NCBI GenBank assembly: GCA_020637795.1
Contig: JACKJT010000002.1
Coordinates: 868,001 to 932,000 of the forward strand
Origin: Hoeflea sp.
Lineage (GTDB): Bacteria > Pseudomonadota > Alphaproteobacteria > Rhizobiales > Rhizobiaceae
Reading direction: 5' to 3'
Length of the DNA: 64,000 nucleotides
Part shown: positions 34,719-43,221 of the stretch, piece by piece
How positions within the stretch are numbered: the stretch's first letter is position 1
How the letters are laid out: each line of letters opens with the position of its first letter
The notes under the pieces: generated by a model
What the model was told of the DNA's origin: nothing
What the model saw: the letters and a program-made list of their open reading frames with translations, nothing else
The model's database searches: none
Made by a program: the position numbers and the translations under genes

Positions 34719-34738
34719 TTGTCTATTTATATAGACAA
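34719..34738. promoter_or_regulatory. PhnF operator between phnG and phnF
   Basis: A near-perfect dyad: TTGTCTAT, four bases TTAT, then ATAGACAA. It has the size and base content of GntR/HutC-family operators and sits in the 102-nt gap between the divergent phnG and phnF starts, overlapping the likely promoter of phnG. It should bind the PhnF repressor and control both genes. Confidence 0.8.
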
Positions 34739-34806
34739 CCATATCAATTACGATACACTTAAACCGCTCATGTGACGAGCCTGTGACATCACGAAAGGAA
34801 ACTCGG

Positions 34807-35553
34807 GTGAAAGCACTGCAACGACGGACCGGGATTGCGCTCTGGCGGCAGGTTGCCGACGAGATCCGTCAGACCGTTATCCCCGGACTGGCGGCCAACG
34901 AGCGGCTGCCGGCGGAGGCGGAACTGGCCACCCGTTTCGGCGTAAACCGGCACACGGTTCGCTCGGCCATCGCGGCCCTCGAGAAGGAAGGCATCCTGCG
35001 CGCCGAACAGGGCCGCGGCACCTTTCTCAACGACCGCAAGCGCCTGCGCTACCCGATCGGCCGCCGTACCCGCTTTTCCTCGGGCCTCGAGGATCAGGCC
35101 CGGACCCGGTCCGGCAAGTTGCTGTCGAGCGAGACCATGCCCGCCCCTCCGGATGTCGCCACCGCCCTATCCCTGCCCGCCGGAGCACCGGTCATTCAGC
35201 TCTCCACGCTCTCCGCCGCCGATGGCGTGCCGATCTCGGCCGCGACCTCCTGGTTTGACGCAGGGCGCTTCAGCGAGATCGCGGAGCTCTATGCCGAGAC
35301 CGGCTCGATCACCGCCTCGCTGGCGCGCCTCGGCGTCGACGACTACACCCGCAAGACCACCGCCGTGGAAGCCCGGCATGCAAGTAGCGAGGATCTCGAT
35401 CGGCTCGCTCTCTCGCCCGGCGCCATCGTGCTGCTGACCCGCGGGATAGACATCGATTCGGACGGACGGCCGGTGCTTTACGGCGAGTCGCGCTTTGCGG
35501 CCGACCGGGTGGAGCTGCTCATCGACAACCGCGCAGCCGAGAACCCGGCCTGA
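34807..35553 (+). CDS. phnF: GntR-family repressor of phosphonate genes
   Basis: HutC-subfamily transcription repressor, 248 residues. A GntR winged helix covers residues 5-72 (LWRQVADEIRQTV, LPAEAELATRFGVNRHTVR, GILRAEQGRGTFL), followed by a chorismate-lyase-like effector domain (ISAATSWFDAGRFSEIAELY, LLTRGIDIDSDGRPVLYGES). Start GTG 34807 was chosen because AAGGAAA lies seven bases upstream; another GTG at 34783 gives eight more residues. It is divergent from phnG and probably autoregulated through the shared operator. Confidence 0.92.
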   Translation: MKALQRRTGIALWRQVADEIRQTVIPGLAANERLPAEAELATRFGVNRHTVRSAIAALEKEGILRAEQGRGTFLNDRKRLRYPIGRRTRFSSGLEDQARTRSGKLLSSETMPAPPDVATALSLPAGAPVIQLSTLSAADGVPISAATSWFDAGRFSEIAELYAETGSITASLARLGVDDYTRKTTAVEARHASSEDLDRLALSPGAIVLLTRGIDIDSDGRPVLYGESRFAADRVELLIDNRAAENPA

Positions 35554-35655
35554 TCCGCCACCCGAGCCAGCGCCAAAAGGACCGTCACAAAACTGAGAAC
35601 TGAATCGTGTTTAAGCCTGCCAGCAGAACGATAGCTCAAAGTTCAGGCGGGGCCC

Positions 35656-36471
35656 GTGACCCAGACTTACCGGACCATTTTTCTTTCCGACATCCATCTG
35701 GGCACGCCCGATTGCCAGGCGGACATCCTGATCGACTTCCTGCGCCAGCATGATGCTCCGACAATCTATCTGGTAGGCGACATCGTCGATTGCTGGCGCA
35801 TGAAGCGCAAGGGCTTCTACTGGCCGCAGTCGCACAATGACGTGGTGCAGAAACTCTTGCGCAAGGCGCGCAAGGGCACCCGGATCATCTATGTGCCGGG
35901 CAATCACGACGAGTTGCTGCGCGAATACCAGGGCGTGCATTTCGGCGGCATCGAAGTGCGCGAGCGCGACGTGTTCGAGACCGCCGACGGCAAGCGCCTG
36001 CTGGTCATCCATGGCGACGAGTTCGACATGGTGGTGATGAACCACCGATGGCTCGCTCACCTGGGTGACATCGCCTATGGCTTGGCGATGTGGGCCAACA
36101 AGTGGCACAACCGTTCCCGCAAGCTTTTGGGCTTGCGCTACTGGTCTTTCTCCCGCTGGGCCAAGCTGAAGGTCAAGAGCGCGGTCAATTTCATTTCCGA
36201 TTTCGAAGAAGTGCTGGCCGACGAAGCCCGCAAGCACTGCGCCGACGGCGTCATCTGCGGCCACATCCACCACGCCGCCAACGAGATGCGCGGCGGCGTC
36301 CGCTACATCAACACCGGCGACTGGGTCGAAAGCTGCACGGCCGTGGTCGAACATTCCGACGGCCGCATGGAGATCATCGACTGGTCGCGCCGCATTTCCG
36401 AAAAGGCCGGGCAGCCGGCGAAAATCAGACAGCTCAAGCCGTCCGTTGACGCACAGGGCGAAGCGGCATGA
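35656..36471 (+). CDS. UDP-2,3-diacylglucosamine diphosphatase-like metallophosphoesterase
   Basis: A 271-residue calcineurin-fold phosphoesterase of the LpxH-related group, cytoplasmic or membrane-associated. Metal motifs: LSDIHLG (Asp12, His14), VGDIVDCW, PGNHDE, VIHGDEFD and CGHIHHA, then NTGDWVESC, typical of this group. It starts at GTG 35656. It may act in lipid A synthesis or on another sugar-nucleotide lipid. Its position directly before btaAB suggests a membrane lipid role, but the substrate is not proven by sequence. Confidence 0.85.
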   Translation: MTQTYRTIFLSDIHLGTPDCQADILIDFLRQHDAPTIYLVGDIVDCWRMKRKGFYWPQSHNDVVQKLLRKARKGTRIIYVPGNHDELLREYQGVHFGGIEVRERDVFETADGKRLLVIHGDEFDMVVMNHRWLAHLGDIAYGLAMWANKWHNRSRKLLGLRYWSFSRWAKLKVKSAVNFISDFEEVLADEARKHCADGVICGHIHHAANEMRGGVRYINTGDWVESCTAVVEHSDGRMEIIDWSRRISEKAGQPAKIRQLKPSVDAQGEAA

Positions 36472-36508
36472 CCGGCTTCGCCGCCTTCTCTCCCCCGGAG
36501 TTCTGCAA

Positions 36509-37753
36509 ATGACCATGATCGAATCCACCGCAGTCGGCGCCCGCATCGACGGCGCGGTCGTCCGCAACACGGCACTCACCGCCACGGGCATCCTCGAGCG
36601 GGTGTTCTCCGCAGCCTTCCGCGGACTGGTCTATCCGCAGATCTGGGAAGACCCGCTGATCGACATGGAGGCGCTGGCGCTTCAGCCCACCGACCGGCTC
36701 GTCACCATCGCGTCGGGATCCTGCAACGTCATGACCTACCTGACAGCCAGTCCGGCCGAGATCATCGCCGTCGACCTGTCACCCGCCCATGTCGCACTCG
36801 GCAAGCTCAAGCTCGCCGCGGCCACCCACCTGCCCGGCCACACGGCGTTCTCCAACATGTTCCGCCACGCCAACCTGAAGACCAATCTGGCGCTCTACGA
36901 CCGCTACATCCGGCCACATCTCGATGAGGAGACCCGCCGCTACTGGGATGGACGGGAAATCAACGGCCGCCGCCGGATCAGCCGCTTCACCCGCGGCTTC
37001 TACACCACCGGCCTGCTCGGCCGCTTCATCTCGGCCGCCCATGTTCTGGGCAAGCTCTACGGCGTCGACCCGCGCGAACTGCTGCGCATGGACAGCGTCG
37101 AAAAGCAGCGCGAGTTCTTCAACACCCGCATCGCCCCGGTGTTCGACAGCCGCAGCTTCAAGACCCTCACCTCGCTGCGCGCCTCGCTGTTCGGCCTTGG
37201 CATTCCGCCCGCCCAGTATGAAGCTCTCGCCGGCGATTCGGCCGACGGCATGACCGGCGCCCTGCGCATCCGCACCGAGCGCCTCGCCTGTGGCTTTCCG
37301 CTCAAGGACAACTACTTCGCCTGGCAGGCATTCGGCCGCGGCTACCAGCCCGGCGAGACCGCCAGTCTACCGCCCTATCTCGAAGCGAAGAACTTCGAAA
37401 CCGTTCGCCGCAATGCCGGCCGCGTGAGCATCGTCAACGAAAGCATCACGGCGATGCTCGCCGCCCGGCCCGCCGCCTCGGTCGACGCTTTCGTGCTGCT
37501 CGACGCCCAGGACTGGATGACCGACGTTCAGCTCTGCGAACTCTGGGCCGAGATCACCCGCACGGCCGGACCCGGCGCGCGCGTCATTTACCGCACTGCC
37601 GCCGCGGCCTCGCCCCTGCCCGGCCGGGTGCCGGACGGCATTCTCGACAAATGGGATTACCGCATCGAAGACAGCCGGGAGATGGGCGCGCGCGACCGCT
37701 CGGCCATCTATGGTGGCTTTCATCTGCATGTGAAGCGCGACACAGCCGCATGA
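36509..37753 (+). CDS. btaA: S-adenosylmethionine:diacylglycerol 3-amino-3-carboxypropyltransferase
   Basis: First enzyme of betaine lipid (DGTS) synthesis: it moves the aminocarboxypropyl group of SAM onto diacylglycerol. The 414 residues show LVYPQIWEDPLIDMEAL, RLVTIASGSCNVMTYL and IIAVDLSPAHVALGKLKLAA (SAM fold), ELLRMDSVEKQREFF, and the C-terminal LLDAQDWMTD with VIYRTAAAASPLPGR, all typical of BtaA. Start ATG 36509 follows GGAG by eight bases. It overlaps btaB by four bases. In Rhizobiales this path is induced by phosphate shortage. Confidence 0.93.
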   Translation: MTMIESTAVGARIDGAVVRNTALTATGILERVFSAAFRGLVYPQIWEDPLIDMEALALQPTDRLVTIASGSCNVMTYLTASPAEIIAVDLSPAHVALGKLKLAAATHLPGHTAFSNMFRHANLKTNLALYDRYIRPHLDEETRRYWDGREINGRRRISRFTRGFYTTGLLGRFISAAHVLGKLYGVDPRELLRMDSVEKQREFFNTRIAPVFDSRSFKTLTSLRASLFGLGIPPAQYEALAGDSADGMTGALRIRTERLACGFPLKDNYFAWQAFGRGYQPGETASLPPYLEAKNFETVRRNAGRVSIVNESITAMLAARPAASVDAFVLLDAQDWMTDVQLCELWAEITRTAGPGARVIYRTAAAASPLPGRVPDGILDKWDYRIEDSREMGARDRSAIYGGFHLHVKRDTAA

Positions 37754-38409
37754 GCACGGTCTCCGCCAATGCCTCGGTGATGGACGGCATCTATCGCCAC
37801 CAGCGCCATATCTACGATCTGACCCGCCGCTACTATCTGCTCGGCCGCAACGACCTGATCGCGGCGCTCAAACCGCGGGCTGGCGGCACGGTGCTTGAGA
37901 TCGGCTGCGGCACCGCGCGCAACCTGCTGCTGGCGGCCCGTCGCTACCCCGATGCACAGCTGTTCGGCATCGACATCTCGGCGGAAATGCTCAAATCCGC
38001 AGAAGCCACGATCGCGAAAAACCGGATCGGCGACCGCGTCAGACTGGCCCAAGGTGACGCCACCCGGTTTGATGCCGGCGACTTGTTCGCAGTCTCCCGG
38101 TTTGACCGGGTGTTCTTCTCCTACAGCCTGTCGATGATCCCCGGCTGGGAAGCGGCACTCTACCAGGCCGTCGAGGCGGTGGCGCCAGGCGGCGAGCTTC
38201 ATGTCGTCGATTTCGGCCAGCAGACCGCCCTGCCCGGCTGGTTCGGCAAGGGCCTGAAGGCCTGGCTCGCCCGGTTTCATGTCACGCCGCGGGCAACCCT
38301 GGGCGACGCCATGGCCGCGATTGCCGAGGACCACCACGCCGAACTGAGCTTCTCCACGCTCTACCGGGACTACGCCCGGATCGCCGCCATCCGGCTGCCT
38401 GCGGACTGA
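37750..38409 (+). CDS. btaB: Diacylglycerylhomoserine N-methyltransferase
   Basis: Methylates the homoserine head group three times to give the betaine lipid DGTS. The 219 residues carry a class I SAM-binding fold with VLEIGCGTARN at 48-58, LFGIDISAEML, RLAQGDAT and VVDFGQQTALPGWF. It starts in the ATGA overlap with btaA, so the two are made together. The following gene modC is convergent, with a three-base gap. Confidence 0.92.
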   Translation: MSTVSANASVMDGIYRHQRHIYDLTRRYYLLGRNDLIAALKPRAGGTVLEIGCGTARNLLLAARRYPDAQLFGIDISAEMLKSAEATIAKNRIGDRVRLAQGDATRFDAGDLFAVSRFDRVFFSYSLSMIPGWEAALYQAVEAVAPGGELHVVDFGQQTALPGWFGKGLKAWLARFHVTPRATLGDAMAAIAEDHHAELSFSTLYRDYARIAAIRLPAD

Positions 38410-38412
38410 TCC

Positions 38413-39501
38413 TCAGCCGGCTCCGCCAACCTCAGCCTGGGCCACGGCGACCGACTTGAGCACTGCGAAACAGGCTGTCCCAGGCGCAAGCTCCAGTGCC
38501 CGCGCGGAACGCCGGGTGATCCGGGCCAGCAGCAGGTCGTCCCCGGCCCTGAGCTGAATGACCGCTCCCGGCCCTTCGCCGAGCCGCACCGCTGTCACCG
38601 TCGCCGGCAAGATGTTGAGTGCCGACAGGCCTTCGGGCCGGGTGCGCGACAGGATCACGTCCTGCGCCAGGATACGGATCGACAGACGCGCCCCAACCGG
38701 CGCGTCGACATGCGGCAGGAACAGCGGGCCCGCCGATGCCTCGAGACGTGTCAGCCCGTCCTCTTCCTGCGCCGCCACGGTAGCCTGCAGCGACGCACCC
38801 GCGGCGCGAATGCCAAGCGCCGGAACGTTTTCCGGATCGGACAGCACCTCGTGGGCCGGGCCGGAGCGGACCACCCGTCCCTTGTCCATCAGCACCAGCG
38901 TCGTCGCCAGCCGCGCCACTTCCGCCATCGAGTGGCTGACGTAGAGAATTGGAATGTCGGTCTCGCCCCTGAGCCGCTCGAGATAGGGCAGGATCTCGGC
39001 CTTGCGCTCTTCGTCGAGTGCGGCGAGCGGTTCGTCCATCAGCAACAGCCGCGGATTTGCCAAGAGCGCCCGGCCGATGGCCACACGCTGTTTCTCGCCG
39101 CCGGACAATCCGCCCGGCTTGCGCTCGAGCAGCCCGTCGATGCCAAGCATGCCGACCACGTGATCGAAGCTCTCCCCGGGACCATTCGGCGCGAACCAGC
39201 GGCCATAGGTGAGGTTCTGCCGCACACTCAAATGCGGGAACAGCCGCCCCTCCTGGAACACGTAGCCCAGCCGACGCCGGTGCACCGGCACCGAGATCCG
39301 GCGCTCTGCGTCAAACAGCACGGTCTCGCCAAGCAGAATGCGGCCCGCATCCGGCCTGATCAGGCCGGCGACAGCGTTGATCACCGAGGTCTTGCCCGAC
39401 CCCGAACGGCCGAACAGGGCGGTGACGCCGGCCGGCGCCTCAAAAGCAACGTCCAGGGCGAAATCGCCGAAGCGATGGGCGAAACGGACCGAGAGGCTCA
39501 T
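38413..39501 (-). CDS. modC: Molybdate ABC transporter ATP-binding protein
   Basis: ATPase of the molybdate importer, 362 residues. Walker A GRSGSGKT at 31-38, signature LSGGEKQRVAIGRAL, Walker B LLLMDEPLAALD and the H-loop VSHSMAEV are present. From about residue 285 a Mop/TOBE domain follows (SALNILPATVTAVRLGEGPG), which binds molybdate as in other ModC proteins. The start at ATG 39501 overlaps the modB stop. Confidence 0.95.
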   Translation of the reverse strand: MSLSVRFAHRFGDFALDVAFEAPAGVTALFGRSGSGKTSVINAVAGLIRPDAGRILLGETVLFDAERRISVPVHRRRLGYVFQEGRLFPHLSVRQNLTYGRWFAPNGPGESFDHVVGMLGIDGLLERKPGGLSGGEKQRVAIGRALLANPRLLLMDEPLAALDEERKAEILPYLERLRGETDIPILYVSHSMAEVARLATTLVLMDKGRVVRSGPAHEVLSDPENVPALGIRAAGASLQATVAAQEEDGLTRLEASAGPLFLPHVDAPVGARLSIRILAQDVILSRTRPEGLSALNILPATVTAVRLGEGPGAVIQLRAGDDLLLARITRRSARALELAPGTACFAVLKSVAVAQAEVGGAG

Positions 39502-40196
39502 GATCCGGCAATCCTGCGTGCCACGGCCCGGCCGATCCATTCGGAAAGCAGCAGCGCCAGCAGCGCGATTGCCACCGCGATCAGTACCAGCTGCGCAGCC
39601 TGCGCATCGCCGCCCGGAACCTGCAGGAAACTGTAGATCGCCGACGGCAGCGTCTGGGTCTGCCCCGGGATATTGGAGACGAAGGTAATGGTGGCGCCGA
39701 ATTCACCCATCGCCTTGGCGAACGCCAGGATCGCCCCGGCAATCACGCCGGGCAGGATCAGCGGCAGGGTCACGGTAGCAAACACCCAGACCCGCGATGC
39801 GCCGAGCGTCGATGCGGCCTGCTCGAGCTTCGGATCGACCGCCTCGATGGCCAGCCGGATCGCCCGCACCATCAGCGGAAACGCCATCACCGCGGCCGCC
39901 AGCGCCGCTCCGGTCCAGCGGAACGCCAGCACGATCCCGAGATACTGGTCAAGCAGCGCGCCAATAAACCCCTTTCGCCCGAAGGTCATGAGCAGGATGT
40001 AGCCGGTCACCACCGGCGGCAGGATCAACGGCAGATGCACCAGGCCGTTCAGCGCCTGCTTGCCCCAGAACTCGTGGCGCGCGAGCACATAGGCCACCGC
40101 CACTCCCAAAGGAAGGCTCAGCACCGTCGCCCATAAAGAGACCTTCAGCGACAGGGAAACCGCACTCCATTGATCCGGGGTCAGCCAGTCAGCCAT
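39498..40196 (-). CDS. modB: Molybdate ABC transporter permease
   Basis: Inner-membrane subunit of ModABC, 232 residues with about five TM helices (first at residues 13-38). The cytoplasmic EAA loop is KLEQAASTLGASRVWVFATV, and LPGVIAGAILAFAKAMGEFGAT is typical of ModB. It overlaps the end of modA by eight bases and the start of modC by four. Confidence 0.95.
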   Translation of the reverse strand: MADWLTPDQWSAVSLSLKVSLWATVLSLPLGVAVAYVLARHEFWGKQALNGLVHLPLILPPVVTGYILLMTFGRKGFIGALLDQYLGIVLAFRWTGAALAAAVMAFPLMVRAIRLAIEAVDPKLEQAASTLGASRVWVFATVTLPLILPGVIAGAILAFAKAMGEFGATITFVSNIPGQTQTLPSAIYSFLQVPGGDAQAAQLVLIAVAIALLALLLSEWIGRAVARRIAGS

Positions 40197-40980
40197 TGCC
40201 CTGCCCGGAAAGGCTTGAAAAGCCCTGCGCCTTGAACACCTGACGCGCCGCGGGACTGTTCAGGAAAGCGAGGAAATCCGCCGCTTCAGGCGCCGCAGAC
40301 GTCGCCAGGATAGCGACCGGGTAGACAATGGGCACGTGCGTCGCCTCGGGAAAGACAGCAACCACGCTGACTTCGGCGTCGGCTATGGCATCGCTCGCAT
40401 AAACAATGCCGAGCGGTGCTTCCCCGGACGATACCAGGGCAAGAGCCGCACGGACATTATCGGCCTGGGCAATCTTGTCGGACACCGTGTTCCACAGGCC
40501 GAGGCTGGCGAGCGCCTGCTTGCCGTAGACCCCCGCCGGCACGGAATCGACCAGCGCCATCGCGAGGCGCCCACCCCCCAGATACCCTTCAAGATCGGTC
40601 TCTGGCGTGAGCTCGATCGCGGCGGCTTCCCGGCCTTGGGCAACCAGCACCAGCCGGTTGCCGAGCAAGTTGACCCGGCTCTCGGGGCGGATCAGGTCTG
40701 CAGCCTCGAGATAGTCCATCCAGTCCGTAGAGGCCGAGATGAAGATGTCCGCAGGCGCCCCCTGCTCGATCTGCCGTGCCAGGCTCGAACTACCGGCATA
40801 GGAAACCGTGACCGTCTTGCCGGTCTGCTCGCGCCACACGTCGGCAATCTGGTCGAGCGCGGTTTTCAGGCTCGCCGCGGCAAACACCAGAACGCCTTCC
40901 GCGCGCGCCTGCGCAGGCGCAAACAGGAGGCAGAGCAGAACAACGGCTCGGACAAGCCGACCAGGCCAACAGGCAAACAT
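40189..40980 (-). CDS. modA: Molybdate ABC transporter substrate-binding protein
   Basis: Periplasmic molybdate-binding protein, 263 residues with a Sec signal peptide (residues 1-27, cleaved after ARA). Motifs: VFAAASLKTALDQI, YAGSSSLARQIEQGAPADIF and NVRAALALVSSGEAPLGIVY, with the Ser residues that hold the oxyanion. The start ATG 40980 was chosen because it gives a good signal peptide. The gene follows soxF by 156 nt on the same strand. Molybdate is needed for SoxC, encoded 4 kb upstream. Confidence 0.93.
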   Translation of the reverse strand: MFACWPGRLVRAVVLLCLLFAPAQARAEGVLVFAAASLKTALDQIADVWREQTGKTVTVSYAGSSSLARQIEQGAPADIFISASTDWMDYLEAADLIRPESRVNLLGNRLVLVAQGREAAAIELTPETDLEGYLGGGRLAMALVDSVPAGVYGKQALASLGLWNTVSDKIAQADNVRAALALVSSGEAPLGIVYASDAIADAEVSVVAVFPEATHVPIVYPVAILATSAAPEAADFLAFLNSPAARQVFKAQGFSSLSGQGNG

Positions 40981-41136
40981 AGGATACGCTCCGGTACACT
41001 CACGTCCGAACCGACGTACCAGTGCGGCCCGGTGAATGGCAAGCATTATGGCCCGAACGGCCGGTCTTCGCCGGGTCGGGCCGGGAAAACCGGAACCGGG
41101 ATGGCCCGCCTCCGGTGCATCCAAGGGCGACTGCGA

Positions 41137-42411
41137 TCAGCCAAACATGTCGGCGGTAATCCCCGCATACCAGCCGACCGACTCTTCAAAGTTGGCCTTG
41201 CGCAACGCATCCTCCTCGTTCATCTGGCTGATGAAGCCTTGCGTCGAGGCTATCTTGCCGTCGCCGGGTGCGTATTGCGCCCCGACCTTGATGCTGTCGT
41301 CGGTTTCGATCAGGCTCCAGCAGGTGTTGGCGAATTTGGCCGGGAACACCTTCGATCCGACCAGGTCCGCACGGACATTCATCGCCGCGACCTTGGCCTG
41401 GCTGTTGGCCGAAAAGCCCGACTTCGGCATGTCGCCTGCGATACAGGCATCGCCAATGACGAAGATCGCCTCATCCATTGTCGAGCGCATGCTTGTGGGA
41501 TCGATCGGGCAGAAGCCGCTGTCGTTGGTCAGACCGGCGGCGGCGGCAATGGCGCCGGCCTTCTGCGCCGGGATCACGTTCATGAAAGCGCCCTTGAAGG
41601 TATCGAGCCCGGTCTCCACAGTGCCGGCCTTCACGTCGATGCTCTCAATGCCGCCATGCACGTCCGGCCCGTACCACTCGATCATGCCCGGATAGTATTT
41701 TTCCCAGCCTTCCTGGAACACACCCTGTTTGGAGAACTTGTCCTTCGGGTCGAGGATGATGATCTTCGCGTCCGTGAGCCCCTTGGACTTGAGCACATGC
41801 GCCATCATCGAGGCACGCTCATAGGGACCGGGCGGGCAACGGTAGGGATTGGGCGGAGCCACCATCAGGATCTGCTGTCCGTTCTCGATGGCATCGACAC
41901 CGGCCTTGAGAATTTTCGTCTGCTCTCCCGCCTTCCAGGCATGCGGCGCGGTCTGCGACAATTCCTCCGAATAGCCTTCCACCGAATCCCAGATCAGATC
42001 GATGCCGGGCGAGACCACCAGCCGGTCGTAGGGGATCGTCGATCCGTCCGCCATCGTCACCGTCTTGGCGGCACGGTCGACGCCGGTGGCGCGTCCGGTC
42101 ACCTTGGTGATGCCGTAGCTCGATTGCAGCGTATCGTAGCTGTGGGTGATCGATTCGAAGCTGCGAAACCCGCCGACGTAAAGATTTGAAAAGAAGCAGG
42201 TGGTGAACATTTCCGAATCGTCGATCAGCGTCACGTTGATGGCGCCGTCGGAATCCTTGGCGATGTAGCGCGCAACCGTGGCGCCGCCCGCACCGCCGCC
42301 GATGACGACGACGCGCGGCTTGTCCTGCGCACGCAGATAAGTCGGAAGCGTAAGTGCCGCGGCACTCGCGCCGGTGAAAATTCCGAATTGGCGTCTTGTC
42401 AGGCCTGTCAT
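41137..42411 (-). CDS. soxF: Flavocytochrome c sulfide dehydrogenase, FAD subunit (SoxF)
   Basis: Flavoprotein half of a periplasmic sulfide dehydrogenase, 424 residues. A Tat signal (LTRRQFGIFTG, residues 4-14) is followed by the FAD fold RVVVIGGGAGGATVARYI at 33-50. TTCFFSN (Cys72) matches the cysteine that binds FAD covalently in FccB, and Cys191 (NPYRCPPG) plus a later Cys (ANTCWSLIE) match the redox disulfide. The start follows GGAGG. Together with SoxE (28 nt upstream) it should oxidise sulfide to sulfur and pass electrons to cytochrome c. Confidence 0.93.
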   Translation of the reverse strand: MTGLTRRQFGIFTGASAAALTLPTYLRAQDKPRVVVIGGGAGGATVARYIAKDSDGAINVTLIDDSEMFTTCFFSNLYVGGFRSFESITHSYDTLQSSYGITKVTGRATGVDRAAKTVTMADGSTIPYDRLVVSPGIDLIWDSVEGYSEELSQTAPHAWKAGEQTKILKAGVDAIENGQQILMVAPPNPYRCPPGPYERASMMAHVLKSKGLTDAKIIILDPKDKFSKQGVFQEGWEKYYPGMIEWYGPDVHGGIESIDVKAGTVETGLDTFKGAFMNVIPAQKAGAIAAAAGLTNDSGFCPIDPTSMRSTMDEAIFVIGDACIAGDMPKSGFSANSQAKVAAMNVRADLVGSKVFPAKFANTCWSLIETDDSIKVGAQYAPGDGKIASTQGFISQMNEEDALRKANFEESVGWYAGITADMFG

Positions 42412-42439
42412 GATATCCTCCCGGGTTTCTGGTTGCTCT

Positions 42440-43183
42440 CTATTGCGGTTCCAGCGAACTGAAATAGGCCGCCAGCGCCGCAATTTCCTCGTTCGAGAGG
42501 TTCGCGACGCGCAATTTCATCACATCGTTCGAGCGCACGTTGGTGGCATATTCGAACAGTGAGATAACGAAATAGTCCTTTGGCAATCCGACAATGGACG
42601 GAATGCCGTCCGCATGCCCGCTGGCCTGGTGACAGGTCACGCATTCGCCGGCCAGATATTCCCCGTACTCAGGATCGCCTTCCATCTGCAGCACGATATC
42701 GGCAAAGCCGCTGACCGGCCCCGATGTCGAGACCTGCTCGGCGACGGGGTCTGCGGCGGGGGCTTGTCGCGTGGCCGTTTCAAGCCATGAAATCAGCGCC
42801 CGCCGGCCATCCTCGTCCGGCATGCCGCGAAACGACATCCGGTTGCCCTTGATGAAATCGCGCGGCCTCTCGAGATACTGATCAAGTGCCTCCGCATCCC
42901 AGACAAGGCCGGCCTCGCCCGCAGCACGCATACTCTCGGAGTAGCGGAAATCCTCAAGGCTGCCCGCCTTGCGGCCAAACAGTCCGTCCAGATGCGGGCC
43001 GACCCGGTGTTTCGCGCCCGCACCGATCTCGTGGCAGGTCGCGCACGGCTTGAACAGCTCTTCCGCCTGCTCGGCCCGGGCCGGACCGGAAAATCCGGAT
43101 GCAGACAGAATCCCAATAAAAATGGCAGGCACCAAACTGCACAACATTCCAATGTGCGCGGGGTGCCTGCCAGTTGCTGCCAT
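42440..43183 (-). CDS. soxE: Diheme cytochrome c subunit of flavocytochrome c (SoxE)
   Basis: Periplasmic electron acceptor of SoxF, 247 residues. Two heme-binding motifs: CATCH (47-51) and CVTCH (181-185). A signal peptide spans about residues 10-37 (ends ARA). Start ATG 43183 was taken because GGAGAG precedes it; a TTG 15 nt upstream is possible but less likely. The first domain (VGPHLDGLFGRKAGS, YSESMRAAG) resembles SoxD's first cytochrome domain, suggesting common origin. Confidence 0.9.
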   Translation of the reverse strand: MAATGRHPAHIGMLCSLVPAIFIGILSASGFSGPARAEQAEELFKPCATCHEIGAGAKHRVGPHLDGLFGRKAGSLEDFRYSESMRAAGEAGLVWDAEALDQYLERPRDFIKGNRMSFRGMPDEDGRRALISWLETATRQAPAADPVAEQVSTSGPVSGFADIVLQMEGDPEYGEYLAGECVTCHQASGHADGIPSIVGLPKDYFVISLFEYATNVRSNDVMKLRVANLSNEEIAALAAYFSSLEPQ

Positions 43184-43221
43184 TCTAGCTCTCCACAAGG
43201 GCGCTTTTCAGCGCCCGGCTG

